Of a stretch of 64,000 bases of DNA, positions 1 to 11,429 are shown piece by piece (the stretch's first letter is position 1; each line of letters begins with the position of its first letter). Made by a program: the position numbers and the translations under genes. Source of the stretch: Lithodes maja (Eukaryota > Arthropoda > Malacostraca > Decapoda > Lithodidae). The notes beneath the pieces are model-generated. The model was not told the DNA's origin. It did no database searches and was given only the letters and a program-made list of their open reading frames with translations. Where the stretch lies: the NCBI GenBank assembly GCA_037953745.1, contig JBAKBP010000186.1:1-64000 (forward strand). The letters run 5' to 3'.

Positions 1-656
1 CTTAGGCAAGCAACAAATGACTTCTCTTAGACACAGCAAATGGTGAAATCATAAACTATAGAGAACAAATGGAGATATGAGTCAAAGAGTTCTATGACAA
101 GTTATACCCAAGTAATTCAGTAGTAATCAAATTATTCAATAACAGGCACACGGGACTGTTCGGCCAGGCAGTCTAGGGAACATCAACCACTACTACTACA
201 ACAGACACAAGCAAAGTCCCAAGTATATCTGTAAATGGAATAAGGTCTACCATAAACAAAATGAAAAGGGAAAGCATGATGTTTATCTTACTGCCCACTA
301 CACAGTTACAAACTCACAAGCTGTAAATAGCTGTAAGGCTATTTATTTGCTAATTAGTGTATTTTTTCATTAATTTTTAAGTTTCCTTTCCAGCTCCATC
401 AAGCTTAAAAAACATCCCCTAGACCCCCCATCAATATAAATTTATACATTTTTCGGTAGAAAAAAATTCCGGCCAAAGGCCGGTTCCTCTTAAATTACAG
501 GTTTGCTATCATTCGCCAGGAAAACATTGACACCTAAATGGCACGAAGGGTCTTACACTTGAGAAAAATGGAGCAAATACTGTAGTTCCTTTTCATTATG
601 ACGGCACATTAGGTCTTAAACGTGTAAAACACAAAACTGAGCATATATATAGTATA
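1..656. other. AT-rich flank without a gene
   Basis: No reading frame here resembles a protein I recognise and no RNA gene is visible. The only recognisable content is a copy of the R2 interspersed repeat at about 405-600, listed separately. Confidence 0.7.
405..600 (+). repeat. R2 interspersed repeat copy
   Basis: R2 is my label for a repeat seen again near 26575, 27055, 27700, 28180, 56220, 57140, 57990, 58520 and 59105. Landmarks are a run of C-rich sequence, a GGCCAAAGGCCGG palindrome, the phrase TCGCCAGGAAAA, then GACACCTAAATGGCACGAA. No coding capacity is visible. The family is probably a non-autonomous transposon, but I could not define its ends or a target duplication, so class is unknown. 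Confidence 0.6.
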
Positions 657-660
657 TTAA

Positions 661-1072
661 CCCTATGAGTGCGGAGGATTTTCTGCTATATTAGGGCTCA
701 CTCAGGCACTACTAATTGTTTAAACAATTGCCTGAATGAAATTATATGTTTGCAGTAAATTATTACAAGACATGAGCTTTCAAATGACACTAGAATAACC
801 TCTCTATTTTAAGTGGTTCAGCCGCAGCCTTTCTGTAGACATCAGCAATATTCGTTTAAGGTAAGCAATGTTCCGCTATATTCCCCCTTGGCAACACTTC
901 ATATGTCTCACAATACATGTGGGGGGGGGGGGGGGGAGCTCCATTACCACAGCTGACCTGTTGCTGAGTGGATGGGGGCCTGCCGCGCCCCTGATCACCC
1001 ACGCTCATCTCCACAGGCTTTGATGGACAAATTACTCCAGGAAGTTCCAGTACGGCAACTGCAGTGAAAGGG
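661..1072. mobile_element. Candidate TTAA-flanked MITE
   Basis: TTAA at 657-660 and TTAA at 1073-1076 bracket 412 bp that starts CCCTATGAGTGC and ends, read inward from the right, CCCTTTCACTGC. A CCC terminus next to TTAA is typical of piggyBac-type elements. The terminal repeats match only partly, so the assignment is tentative. A poly-G run at about 921-936 lies inside. No transposase is encoded. Confidence 0.5.
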
Positions 1073-1076
1073 TTAA

Positions 1077-1594
1077 ACCTCTTCAGTACCATGACATAAT
1101 TATCATAATATTCTGATTACCATTAGACTAGTTTATTTAGCTTATAATCTACCTTTAGGACCGAAAAAGGTAAATGCCAACTCAATAAACTCTCTGAATA
1201 ACATAGGCCATTCTTAAACTGTATAAAATCATCTAATGCTAGCAAGGATCAAAGGTAAAATAGAATTATGGTGTTAAAGGGGTTAAACTGAAATACAGCA
1301 TGCCTGGCGTTTATCTTCCTACACAATACACAGTTATAAATTCACACATATACACAGTTATAAACTCACCCATAGCTCAGCTTTAACAGGAAACCGGATG
1401 GACGAACCGCAAATTAAAATGTGTAAAATACTCTTCAGAGAAGGATTGTAACTGTATAATTATAATTATTACAATCGAGGCCGCTCTGGTACCTTGAAAT
1501 ATATAAATATATTCATATCCTGGCGAGCAAAATTATTATGGAAATGTTGGAACTCGCAGATATTATTTTGTTTTTCTATGTGAGTGAGGGAGAC
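1077..1594. other. AT-rich DNA, nothing recognised
   Basis: No coding or repeat signal that I can support. A TTAA at 1273 follows AAAGGGG, which could be one end of another TTAA element, but no matching left end was found. Confidence 0.6.
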
Positions 1595-1830
1595 AAAAGG
1601 CAGAACTGCCTGTGGCAAGTCCCTCCCCCAGAGTTGACAAGAGTGACAGGGCCAAAATCAAGGGACATTCGAGCCAAACTGCCTGGCCACACAGCGGTTG
1701 AAACAATTTAAGTCATATGAAGAGGGAAAGACTGATTCTGGGAGAGAGTTCCAGAAATCAGATAATAATAACATTTCACTCTTGGGTTGGAGAGTTGCAC
1801 AGAGTAGGGGTGGGATTGGTTAAATGAAGG
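1595..1830 (-). pseudogene. 3' fragment of jockey-like LINE
   Basis: On the minus strand this stretch reads as the extreme C-terminus of a LINE reverse transcriptase ORF followed by its short 3' UTR. It matches, with many differences, the 3' end of LINE-D (60300-60640) and the fragments at 3690, 25310 and 42905. The conserved pieces are the region encoding SELWNSL-like residues and the 3' UTR containing the complement of GGAGACAAAAGGCAG. It is a 5'-truncated dead insertion. Confidence 0.75.
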
Positions 1831-3689
1831 AGACTATCAAAATATATACTACCCTTGGCACATGTATCGGTGCTGACAATTTTTTGTATTTCTGTTGTTA
1901 CGACTGGGGTTCAAATATATCAGGGCTCTTATTCATTGGACTAGTAATGGCATAAATGTTACAACGGAAAGCGCTAGCTCCAACCTCTGAAGTATATTCC
2001 CAGTGAACAAAGAACACAAATACTCTACAGAGTTCTATATGCAATAATAGGCTATCAAACTCTCAATAAATGTGCGTCTACTCTAGGCTTAATGTTATGT
2101 GAAAACAGCCTATTACTACCTATAACCGAAGGTGCTTGGTTATGGTATGCAAAGTAAGGTGGTAAGAGAAGTTACAGCTTACGTTACTTTAATCAATAAA
2201 TGTCAGGCACTCCTGCATGAAAGAAAGTGCACTAAAGTCCTTCAACACTAACAAGGAATCTTCTTTAAATGTTAGATGTTATAAAGATGCTCGTATCGGA
2301 AATGGAACCCAAAAAGGCAGGCAGCGGAACAATGCTCGTGCAGGCTATGCACACAAAAAGGCAGAATATATAATGCCGTCGGAGCCAAGAATATCCTAAA
2401 CACTACAACACTAATAATAATCGCCACAATGCAGTATTCCTATCAACAAAAAGAGCCTAAGTCGTTTGTGTCTCAATACATCAAACTAGGCTGCGAAATG
2501 CTTGTGTAATCATAAATGGGTATGCATAAAAAGAGTAATTAGGTTAATATACTTAATGTCTACTATGATTGATAAAGTCTAGCTAGAGTCAATGATACGA
2601 GATACTGGTGCGCATGGCATGCTGCATAGCCTAGTGCAAATCTCAAGTCTGTGCGTCAAATATTACGTTATAATGAAGGGTAGCTCTCTTGAGAAACCTT
2701 AATACCGAAGTATTAAGCGTTCTCCTGGCGTACCTCAAAGACAAACAATCAAGACTAGAACAGTGCAGAATGGTATAGGCAAAAAGCCCTCATTCGTGCA
2801 TGCTCTACTCTCAATGGCACACAGACTAGAATTTACTCAATCAACTCCAGTTCTCAGGTATGTCGTGCCGCTTTTAACTGAAGCCAGCACTCATAGGAAA
2901 CAATACCTATTATATCAGACTCCTAGTCTAGCATTATCTAATCCAGCAGAACATTAATAACTAAAGGAAGCAGCAATATGAAAGCCAACCAATGCTTCGT
3001 GATCCACTTATCTTAACAACTAACATACACAGGTTATATCAGACCTTAACACACAATACAACTGGCCAGCATGAAGCTGATTTTGCAGAGTTAACCACAG
3101 GGGATATAATGTTAATTAAGGTGGTGAAAGATATGGAAAATGAGAGATAGGCAGAGGAAAAGATTCTCAGGTGCGGAGCGGGAATAGATAGCAAGGGACA
3201 AAAAGATGGGTGTATTCTAGAAACCAGATCTGAGGGAGAGAGTGGCGAGGAACCAGTATATATACTCGCACTAGCTCGAGCCGCATGGGAAACCAGCGGT
3301 TACAAGTGATCTGGCCACTAACAAGAGCTCACAGCATGGTAAGGACCTCCCTCCACCAACCCCCGCGAGGCAGCCAGCCGTGACGTCATCGAGCGGGACA
3401 AAAAACACTGCGCGCCCCCTCTCACTCTGTTCTACTCCCTCTCTCTCTCCCAGATCCTATCAGTACTAGTTAATGACAAAACATATACTTTACAATTAAA
3501 TATATAAAGCCTTGACATGGGCGAAAACAAAGAGCCTTTCTGGACTGCCCATGACACGAGCTTTCATATGAAATAAAGCACACTCTAATACATAAACTGT
3601 AGCCCCATCCACTGCCCTGGCGATCCTAGTGAGTCACTGTAGGACAAGCCATGCGGTTCTAACGGAGTGGTCAACGTCACACTGTGAGT
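1831..3689. other. No gene or repeat recognised
   Basis: Mostly AT-rich, low-complexity-free sequence with only short spurious reading frames. A pyrimidine-rich stretch lies near 3417-3452. I see no splice-supported exon series, RNA gene or repeat shared with the rest of the window. Confidence 0.55.
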
Positions 3690-3790
3690 GAAGGAGACAA
3701 AAGGCAAAGCTGTCTGTAACAAGCAACCCCCAAAGTTGAAAGAGTGATACAGAGCCAAATACAAGGTACGTTAGAGTAAAAATTTCTGGA
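3690..3790 (-). repeat. Short 3' UTR fragment of jockey-like LINE
   Basis: This matches the 3' UTR of the LINE-D family: GGAGACAAAAGGCA followed by AAAGTTGAAAGAGTGA, as near 25550-25610 in the other orientation. Only about 100 bp remains, so it is an extremely truncated insertion. It abuts the R1 element beginning at 3936. Confidence 0.6.
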
Positions 3791-3935
3791 CACACTGCGT
3801 TTAACCTATCCGCGGCGAGACTCCGATTAGTTAAACGCTGTGAAAGGCAAAGCTATTGCATTAATTTCTGAAGAAAATCATCATTATCCGATAAATATCG
3901 TTATTACTTATTCATATGCACCTATTTTATGTTAA

Positions 3936-4415
3936 CACATTACGAGCGGGTGGGTCGGTAACTTCTATTACCCGCCATGCAGGTTGTTTTACCCTAAATG
4001 GGGTTGTTTCCGTGCTCTTTTTCATGCATAAACAAGACCCAGAGCGTAATACAAGTATCTATTCCTGAAAGGGCGTAACCAGAGCTTTCCAATGAAACCC
4101 GAACCATCCTTCTACGACCACTGGTTCTCTTGCAACGATCGTGCAACACGAGTGCAAAAACCTAAAATAAGGTAATTTCCTTACATAATTCCCTGTGTAG
4201 CGAGTGAGAGAGGGTGGAGGAGGGTGTAATAAATTTCAGTCGACCCACGGCGGTGGTGGCGAGCGGTCAGGAAGCAATCTATGCTCCTCACACCGCTCAG
4301 CTCTCTCTCAGAGCACATTACGTGCTCAAAATTGCACTCGACATCTGTCGAGGCCCGCATATGGGCACGTTTTCTTTAACTCGACATAATTATGTCGAGC
4401 GCCGATGGTTAAGGG
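3936..4415 (+). mobile_element. R1 MITE, piggyBac-type (TTAA)
   Basis: TTAA at 3932-3935 and at 4416-4419 bracket about 480 bp. The interior is shared with 60175-63667 (split there by LINE-D) and in part with 14700-15060, which supports the family. A perfect palindrome, CTCGACATAATTATGTCGAG, sits 11 bp inside the right end; comparable subterminal palindromes occur in the piggyBac element at 14124. No protein is encoded. The terminal repeats are imperfect, and the superfamily is inferred from the TTAA target and CCC end. Confidence 0.65.
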
Positions 4416-4419
4416 TTAA

Positions 4420-5000
4420 TATAAAGATAGTTACATGTTGCAACAATAAAACAAGTGGGAATAATATTTGGGGGTAACAAACACAAAATATTGCCGAGCG
4501 GTTCATTCATGGAGTTGACAGAGAGCGAAACTGCAGCCTCCCTTCACGAGCTCTCGAGCGAGACTGGAGATAGCGTGGGCTAGTCTCTCTCTCTCTCCTC
4601 CCTCCACACCCCTCGCTTTCGGCCTTGAAACCGGGTAGGGAGTTTTGGCACCATAAATAAAACGATAATGACAGGAATAAGAGAAAAATTGGAGATAATT
4701 GAGGGGGGGGGGGGAATTTGGACACATCTGGAGTAGTGATAGAATGTATGGAGAGGAATTATCTCACATATTTACACATTCCTTTGTTTTGAGTGACAGT
4801 GGGATGTTTAGAAAGGCTTTTTTTAGGCCATGGCTCATATGAGAACGCTCGCCCTCCTAGGATTCAGACTCATATGAGGACGTTCGCTGTTTATGGGTTA
4901 AAGCAATCTAAGTCATAGGATGAAGTGAAGAGTGAAAATAAAATGCAAGTAAAAGTGGCGCATATTATTTTAGAGACAATGCATAGAGGAAGGAAAAACA
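4420..5000. other. Unassigned sequence with G-run
   Basis: No gene seen. Overlapping minus-strand frames between 4503 and 4727 are low-complexity by-products of a CT-rich tract and a G-run at about 4704-4714. Confidence 0.55.
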
Positions 5001-5009
5001 AATACAAAA

Positions 5010-5430
5010 AAAAAAATCCATGTGTTTAAAGGCATTCTCCTTTCATAAAATATTTGTAACTATTGGAATTAAACTGTTGTACATTTTTAATTTGTGGAAA
5101 ACACCTCAATGGAAGTGAATTCCAGAGAGTAGAAGTTCTAGGGATAAATTAATTTGATAAGCAGAAGTTCTACATTGTGGAGGAGAGAGTGTGAACTCCA
5201 GGGCATTTCCAGCTACCCTCGTTCTGTGGGGAAAGATGCGAAGAGTTGGTACAATTAAAGCAAGTTCCTCAGAACATTTACCGTGAATATATCTGCAGAG
5301 CAATACAAAGAATGCAACATCTCTTCGTATGAATGGTGGAGGAAGATTCTGCGTGATTACAGGGCTATTGATTAATCTAATTGCTTTATTTTTAATGTTG
5401 TCCAACTGCACCAATGCAACCACTTCACAT
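5010..5430 (-). pseudogene. LINE reverse transcriptase C-terminal fragment
   Basis: A 105-codon minus-strand frame (5106-5423) contains NKAIRLINSP, RRDVAFFVLLCRYIHGKCSE and a final hydrophobic stretch. This is the conserved tail that follows the reverse transcriptase domain in jockey-superfamily LINEs (compare RRNVAS and the C-terminal residues in LINE-D). There is no RT core and no 5' part, so it is a truncated relic. It is too diverged from LINE-D to be the same subfamily. Confidence 0.7.
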
Positions 5431-5599
5431 CCATTCTACAACGGTAATCAGTATTCCGTCTGAGTATAGCAAAAGAGTGACTAAATAATAAGGAACCGAT
5501 AACAGGACAGTTGTGGAAAGAGCTAAACTAAAAATATGTTTATCAACTCTGCGAAGCAGAGTGGTATCGCACACACAGATCATGCCCGTATACTGTGCG

Positions 5600-8400
5600 C
5601 CACAGGTCACTTTGTCCGTCGTCGTCCGTCGTCGTCGGTCGTCTGTCTGTCCGGTAACTCCTCCTAGACCGTTCAATGGATTTTCACAAAATTTCACAGG
5701 TATATCCATTTGGTCTATGCGATAGTCAGTCGAAAAGAAATGTTCAATTTAACTTAAAGGTTAAGGTCAAAGGTCAAGGTTAAAAAAAGGTAAATATTTC
5801 ATATTTTTGACTTTTTTTCTTAAATTTCTTCATTTTCACTATGCAAGTTACGGGTATCCTATATATCGTATTGACCAAATTTTGGGTAAATATTCCAAAG
5901 GGTAAGGTCAAAGGTCAATATAAGTTTTTCACTAGTATTTCTTATACTAACTGTTAGATTCTCACTAGTCTTACCATGTATATTCGGAATACCTAGGCCA
6001 AGGTCATAAATTAAACTATACAATTCCATATGAAAGGTCAAGGTCACAGGTCAAGGTCAAATAAAAGGTCAATATGCTATTTCCTTTACTTTTCATGCAA
6101 ACTTCACAAAATTTGGTGAGATAGTTGCACTTTAAATGAAAAGGAAAATAATACATTTTGAGACACATATCATACAGGTCAAGATAAAGGTCAAAGGTCA
6201 AGGTCAACTATTCTATCAATATATATGAAACTAGCTGATGGGTTTTAATGCAATTAGGCATGCTTATTTGATTTTCCAGGGCAATGTCAATAACAGAAAA
6301 AAAATACTCTTACATAAAGGTCAAGGTCATAGGTCAAGGTCAAAGGTCAACTTTTACTATTTATTATACTTTTTACTCAAATATCTTAATTTTCACTATA
6401 CAAGTTACTGGTAACCTTGATATCGTATTGCCCAAATTTTAGATAAATATTCTAATGGGTAAGGTCATAGACCTAGGTCAAAGGTCAAAATAGGTTTTCT
6501 ACTAGTATTTCTTATACTAACTGTTAGATTCTCACTAGGCTTACCATGCATATTCGGAATACCTAGGCAAAGGTCATGCAAGAAACTATACAATTCCATA
6601 TGAAAGGTCAAGGTCACAGGTTAAGGTCAAATAAAAGATCAATATGCTAGTTTCTATACTTTTCATGCAAACTTCATAAAATTTGGTGAGATAGTTGCAC
6701 TTTAAGTGAAAAAGAAAATAATGAATGTTGAAACATATAAAGGTCAAGATAAAGGTCAAAGGTCAAGGTCAACTATTCTATAGTTGTATATAAAACTAAC
6801 TAATGGGTTCTAATGTAATTACGCATACTTATTTGATTTTCATGGGCAATGTCAATGCAAAAAAATGTATACTCTTACATAAAGGTCAAGGTTACAGGTC
6901 AAGGTCAAAGGTTAACTTTTATTATTTATTAAAAAAGATTACTCACATTTTGGAAAACTGGCTGTGTTATGGCTTATTACTTAAATATTACATATATCAA
7001 ATTTTACATAAATATTGTAATAGTCAAGGTCAGAGGTCAAGGTCAAAACAAGAGTATTTGTCATTTCCCCTAAACTCATCCTAGACTGTTTAATGTATTG
7101 TCACACAATTATACAGGCAAATTCAGTTGGTCAATGCAACGATCATCCAAATATATGCATTTTATTTTAAGTCAAAGGGCAAAGGTCAAGGTCACAGAAT
7201 ATGATCACTATTTGTAATAAATATGTTTTTATACGAATTACACCATATTCATAATGCTAGTTAATACGAACATTGCTGTTAAGCTAACTAAATCCTCGAT
7301 AAGAAATTATAAGGTCGAAGGTCAAGGTCAAAGGTCGAAATATGATTTTTACTAGTATTTCCAATTTAATGTAAGATTCTCATTAGGCATATCATGCATA
7401 TTTGGAATGCCTAGACCAAGGTCATACAAGAAAAAACAATTCCATTTGATAGGTCAAGGTCACAGGTCAGCGTCAAATATAAGGTCAATATGCTAATTTC
7501 TTTACTATTCATGTAAATTTCACAAAACTCGTTGAGACAGTTGTGCTATAAGGAAAAATTATATTGTTAAATTTTCAGACATCATAAGGTCAAGATGAAG
7601 GTCAAAGGTCAAGGTCAACTATTTGTTTAATACCTCTGAAACTAATTGATGGTCTTTTATGAAATTTGACAAATTTATTTGATTTTCTAGGGTTACATCA
7701 AAACAAAAAAATATATAATCCTACATAAAGATCAAGGTCACAGGCCAAGGTCAAAAGTTAACCATCATTAAAAAATACTAAATTTTCTATAAGCTGACGA
7801 CTTTTAGTTGCATTTTACTTAGATAACATATATTTCAATCATATATATATATTATAATACTTAAGGTTAAAGGTCAAGATCAAAGAAAAAAAAGAAGAGT
7901 GTTAATAATTTTCTTTAAACTCTTCCTAGACTGTTAACCCTTTGTGTACCGGTGACGTCTTTTTTATTGTATTCTAGCTATAATTAGACGATTTTGTGGA
8001 GCTTATGAAGGATCTGTGGTAGTAAAAAGGGTTAATTAAGATGGTTGAAAGCCTGCTAATTTTATGGAGGTTCTTCATAAACTAAATAAAATCATCATAA
8101 TATCCAGTATGAAATGAAACCGACAGAACTGTACTGAACGGGTTATGTATCGTTACCGAATTTTGCTGGCAAATTTGGTTGGTCAATGCAACGATTGTCC
8201 TAATTTTGTGTTTTTGTTATTCAAAGGTCAAGGTGAATGGTGAAGGTCACAGATTATGGTCACTATTTCTTTCTTACATATATATTCTAAAATGATTTAC
8301 ACCATATTCAAAATGCTACACAATAATGTTACGCTGACCTTATTATAGATAAATATTCCAATGGTTAAGATTCAATGCGATCATAAATGTAATTATATAA
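5600..8400 (+). repeat. AGGTCA-rich long-period tandem array
   Basis: The region is built of diverged long repeats, each studded with AAGGTCAAGGTCA and AAAGGTCAAGGTCA strings. A landmark (TTAGATTCTCACTAG) recurs at 5953 and 6523, 570 bp apart, and in diverged form at 7371. A second landmark (TCCTAGACYGTT) occurs at 5665, 7081 and 7925, and once more outside the array at 9313. Units start with that landmark and continue into AGGTCA clusters. No coding capacity. The hexamer equals a nuclear-receptor half site, but I infer no regulatory role from repetition alone. Confidence 0.85.
7938..8142. mobile_element. Short TTAA MITE in AGGTCA array
   Basis: TTAA at 7934-7937, then CCCTTTGTGTACCGG, running to ACTGAACGGG and TTAT at 8143-8146 (TTAA with one change). 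The equivalent unit at 7081 reads continuously through CTGTTTAATGT, which serves as the unoccupied site. Related copies lie at 56402, 56830 and 57434, sharing a central block with ATCTGTGGTAGTA. About 205 bp, non-coding, piggyBac-type by target site. Confidence 0.8.
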
Positions 8401-8401
8401 T

Positions 8402-8560
8402 GTTTACTCCCAGACGGACATGAACCACCAACAGTCAGGACGAGTGGCTATGCTTTAATCCACTGCACACAAGTATCCTCTATCACGCTGTAGTATAGTG
8501 GATTAAAGTATGGGCACTTGTTCTGACTGTCGGTGGTTCAAGTCCGGCTGTGAGTATAAA
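8402..8560. repeat. tRNA-like foldback, diverged copy
   Basis: Two arms of about 63 bp, 8402-8464 and 8497-8560, are imperfect reverse complements. Read outward, the right arm contains GGTGGTTCAAGTCC, a close match to the RNA polymerase III B-box, and the left arm carries its complement. The arrangement is the same as the cleaner copies at 10946 and 40385. A palindromic ATATAC-rich tract follows at 8570-8600. Confidence 0.65.
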
Positions 8561-9289
8561 AACATTTAATATATATACAGTATATATACTGTATATAAAC
8601 CGATTTTACCTAAGAGATTCAATACTACTTGCAGAATTCTAGGTCGCAGAGTTGCGTATGCCTTTTTTTTTTTTGGGGGGGGGGGGGTGCGAAACTGCAC
8701 ACCTACTTTATTAAAATGACAATGCAATAAAATGTAAATTTTTTTTTTTTTTTTTTAAACAGTGGTCCTTTAATAATAACAACAGATATGGTGAATTTGA
8801 AAGACATACATAGTGAGTGAAGAGAAAGATGATAGAGGAAATAGACAAACTGGAAGGGGAAGAGGTAGGCAGGGGAGGAGTGGAGAAAGTTAGTGGAGAG
8901 ATGAATGTGATGTGCACTATCCTGTGGTTATAAGAAACAGCCTTTGTTGGATTTCTTCGGGTACCACCAGACACGTTTTTTGCTGGATAGAACAGTATCT
9001 GAAGTTGTCCGAGCATAACGGCGTTTTATATAGCATATACTGTATATGTTACCCTACACCTTATAACTCCAGTTTACTCAACACCTTTGGTAAGTCTTAG
9101 ATATCCTCCTTTACTTAAGGGGAGGGACGTAATGATTCCAAATTTATGTTTCTTTTAATAATGTTTTTCTTTTAATGTCCTCAGTATACTTATATCAAAC
9201 CCTAAGCAGAGTTTGGTATAGCCCCCCCCCCACCCCACCCCATTATAGTGGGTACCACCGACAAAAAAAATCTGTATTCGTCGTTGTTG
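8561..9289. other. No gene; homopolymer tracts
   Basis: Contains a T/G-run at 8666-8687 and a T-run at 8738-8756. Reading frames here are not protein-like. Nothing else recognised. Confidence 0.55.
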
Positions 9290-9377
9290 TCGTCCGTCTG
9301 TCCTGGAACTCCTCCTAGACCGTTGGACGGATATTCACCAAATTACACACGAACATTCTGTTGGTGAATGCGAAGGC
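9290..9377 (+). repeat. Stray unit-start of AGGTCA array
   Basis: CGTCCGTCTGTCC followed by CTCCTCCTAGACCGTTGGAC and TTCACCAAATTACAC matches the unit start at 5630-5725. It stands alone, without AGGTCA clusters downstream, and runs straight into a 22-base C-run (9377-9398). Confidence 0.7.
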
Positions 9378-9397
9378 CCCCCCCCCCCCCCCCCCCC

Positions 9398-9560
9398 CAG
9401 GGGCGTAGCTAGGGTAAATAGCGCCTAGGGGCAAGCACTAGAATTTTGCACCCCCCCCCCCCTCCCCTCAGGGGGGGGGGGGTGCTATTTCATAGTAGGT
9501 TTTAAGGCAATTTGTGAGGAGTTTTAGTTCACCCTACAGGGATTTAGAACTTAGAATTTT
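9398..9560 (+). mobile_element. Possible hAT-type terminal sequence
   Basis: CAGGGGCGTAGCTAGGG immediately after the C-run resembles the CAGGGGCG-type termini of hAT-superfamily elements. I found no reverse-complement partner or 8-bp duplication, so it may be a broken end. C- and G-runs at 9452-9482 follow. Weak evidence. Confidence 0.3.
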
Positions 9561-10876
9561 TGAGGAGTTTGGAGAGACATACAAGGCTTTTAAATAATAC
9601 TTAGTGTATTGAAAAGAAGGAAATACAGCAAAGCAATTATAATAGCTGAAAAGTTAATGTAGGACAACATTAATCTAAGAGTCGGATGCACTTCAGAGTA
9701 AAATAGTCTGTTGGCTAAATCTTGCTAGACTATGTGAGCATTCATATTCTTGTGCTATATTTTACTGTAAACAGAAATAACACAACAAAGATCATTGTTA
9801 ATTAAAGCCAAACGCACAATATTTCATTTGTAACCCCATTGTCATGTGCCGTTGCTGTCATACACGAATGGGGTCGAACAAATTAGTTTGTAGATCAGTC
9901 AGAATTAAATTTACTACACCTTCTAACTTCAACTAATATACGATATGCCTTTTATTGTTCATACTGTCGTATTAAATAATTGCGTCAGCGGTATTTGATC
10001 TAAGCTGTTTGTGCGGCTTTTCCTCCTTTCCTCATAAATCAATTCATAGAAAACTTCAATATATTTAAACCATCAATGGCAGAAGTTTCAATATGTTCAG
10101 AAAACTATTATCTGTACTATATTGTTTTAATGAATAGTGGTATAATAGTGGTATCATAGTGGTATAAAAGTGGTATAAATAAATAAGTTCAGTTCAGTTC
10201 GTCGCTAGAGGACGGTCATACATTCTTCTCTCTCCCACCCGGTGATAATCTAAACCCCACGCGGTCAACAGATTAACTTCGGATTTTTAGCAGATAAAGA
10301 AACGAATTTTACTACAGCCAAAGGGAAGTGACTATAGTCCAACAGATCTTAACAGGCGGTCCTACCCACGGTCACTCCCTTTACATTGGTGCCACATGTA
10401 TAATCCCTAACAACGAAAATATATATTTTCGGTATTAAGTACCTTAAGTCGGTTTGAAATGCTCCGGCTATTTCTACAGGTACAAACAAGCTTTATTGTT
10501 TTATAATTAATTCGCTTATTAGTAAATTCAATGGACATTGTATACAGCTTGGCAACATGGCTACCGCGACGTTGTCAGACGTCGGCCAAAAAACTCATCA
10601 CACAAATTTCACGTGATGGCACGCTGCCAGGCGCACAATATTTATACTCTCACTTCATTATTTCAGTCCTGACTTTGACACCATCCACACAATGGAAGCC
10701 TCTCCAAATCGCCCCACCACTTGCATAGTCAGACAAAACAGATGGTACAGATGGTACAGAGGGGAAACCTCTTAAACAAAAATGCGCCGAAACTTTTACC
10801 TCTTGGGTGGTGTGGAAAAAAAGTAAAAATATAAAATGGTAATATATTACCAGTACATACATACGTACATACATAT
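9561..10876. other. No gene; small TAGTGGTATA minisatellite
   Basis: Only short spurious frames. At about 10133-10178 a 10-12 bp unit, TAGTGGTATAA with variants, repeats four times. Nothing else recognised. Confidence 0.55.
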
Positions 10877-10893
10877 ACATATATATATATACA

Positions 10894-10945
<52 letters not shown>
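10877..10945. repeat. (TA)n microsatellite
   Basis: An almost uninterrupted TA run that directly abuts the left arm of the tRNA-like foldback. A second TA run (11119-11144) closes the other side. Confidence 0.95.
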
Positions 10946-10948
<3 letters not shown>

Positions 10949-11117
10949 ACCGTCGACCATCAGGACGATAGCGGACGCTTTAATCAATTACACCACGGCA
11001 GACTGCCGTGGTGTAATTGATTAAAGCGTCGGCTATCGTCCTGATGGTCGACGGTTCGATCCCCACTGAGAGACTAGAAACATTTAGTGGCTCACATGTA
11101 TTTGTGATATATTCTCA

Positions 11118-11118
<1 letters not shown>
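10946..11118. repeat. tRNA-like foldback with SINE-like tail
   Basis: Arms 10946-11001 and 11003-11058 are 56-bp reverse complements with one mismatch and a single-base spacer. The right arm reads GTGGTGTAATTGATTA, resembling a tRNA A-box, and ends GACGGTTCGATCCCC, a good B-box. A tail of about 60 bp (GAGAGACTAGAAACATTT then TGGCTCACATGTATTTGTG) continues to a TA run, as in a tRNA-derived SINE. The same unit is at 40385. The anticodon arm does not fold convincingly, so this is not a functional tRNA gene. Confidence 0.8.
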
Positions 11119-11145
<27 letters not shown>

Positions 11146-11158
<13 letters not shown>

Positions 11159-11340
11159 CGAGAGCGCCACAAAACTGGGTGGGTGGGGGGGGTGGGGGGA
11201 ATAAAGTGGATGCAAGTGTGGTGTGGTGTATGCGGGGTGGGGTGGGGGGGAGAGGGGGGTAGAGTGGTGTGGGGTGGTGGGGGGGGAGTGGTGTGGGGTG
11301 TGGGGGTGAGGTGTGTAGGGTGAGTGAGAGAGAGATAAAT
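11146..11340 (+). repeat. G-rich GGTGGGG tract
   Basis: After a short GA run, the plus strand is dominated by GTGG, GGGGTGG and longer G-runs to about 11320, with many closely spaced runs of at least three G. It could form G-quadruplexes on this strand. Overlapping frames on both strands are low-complexity artefacts. Confidence 0.85.
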
Positions 11341-11429
11341 AGTAATATAATTTATTATAGCAATAATAATCTATGAATTCATGTGGGCTACACAGTCTTA
11401 CACATACAGTATATAGAGAGAGAGCCGTA

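Noticed and set aside
856..1092. 78-codon minus-strand frame
   Set aside because: Runs across a poly-G tract within a non-coding TTAA element and resembles no family.
5600..8400. Hormone-response enhancer
   Set aside because: AGGTCA repetition is explained by tandem duplication; no gene nearby to regulate. Kept only as a testable idea.
10121..10178. CRISPR-like regular repeat
   Set aside because: Short tandem units without unique spacers in a eukaryotic context; a simple minisatellite.
10946..11072. Functional tRNA gene
   Set aside because: A- and B-box-like words are present, but acceptor and anticodon stems do not pair and the unit is embedded in a palindrome.
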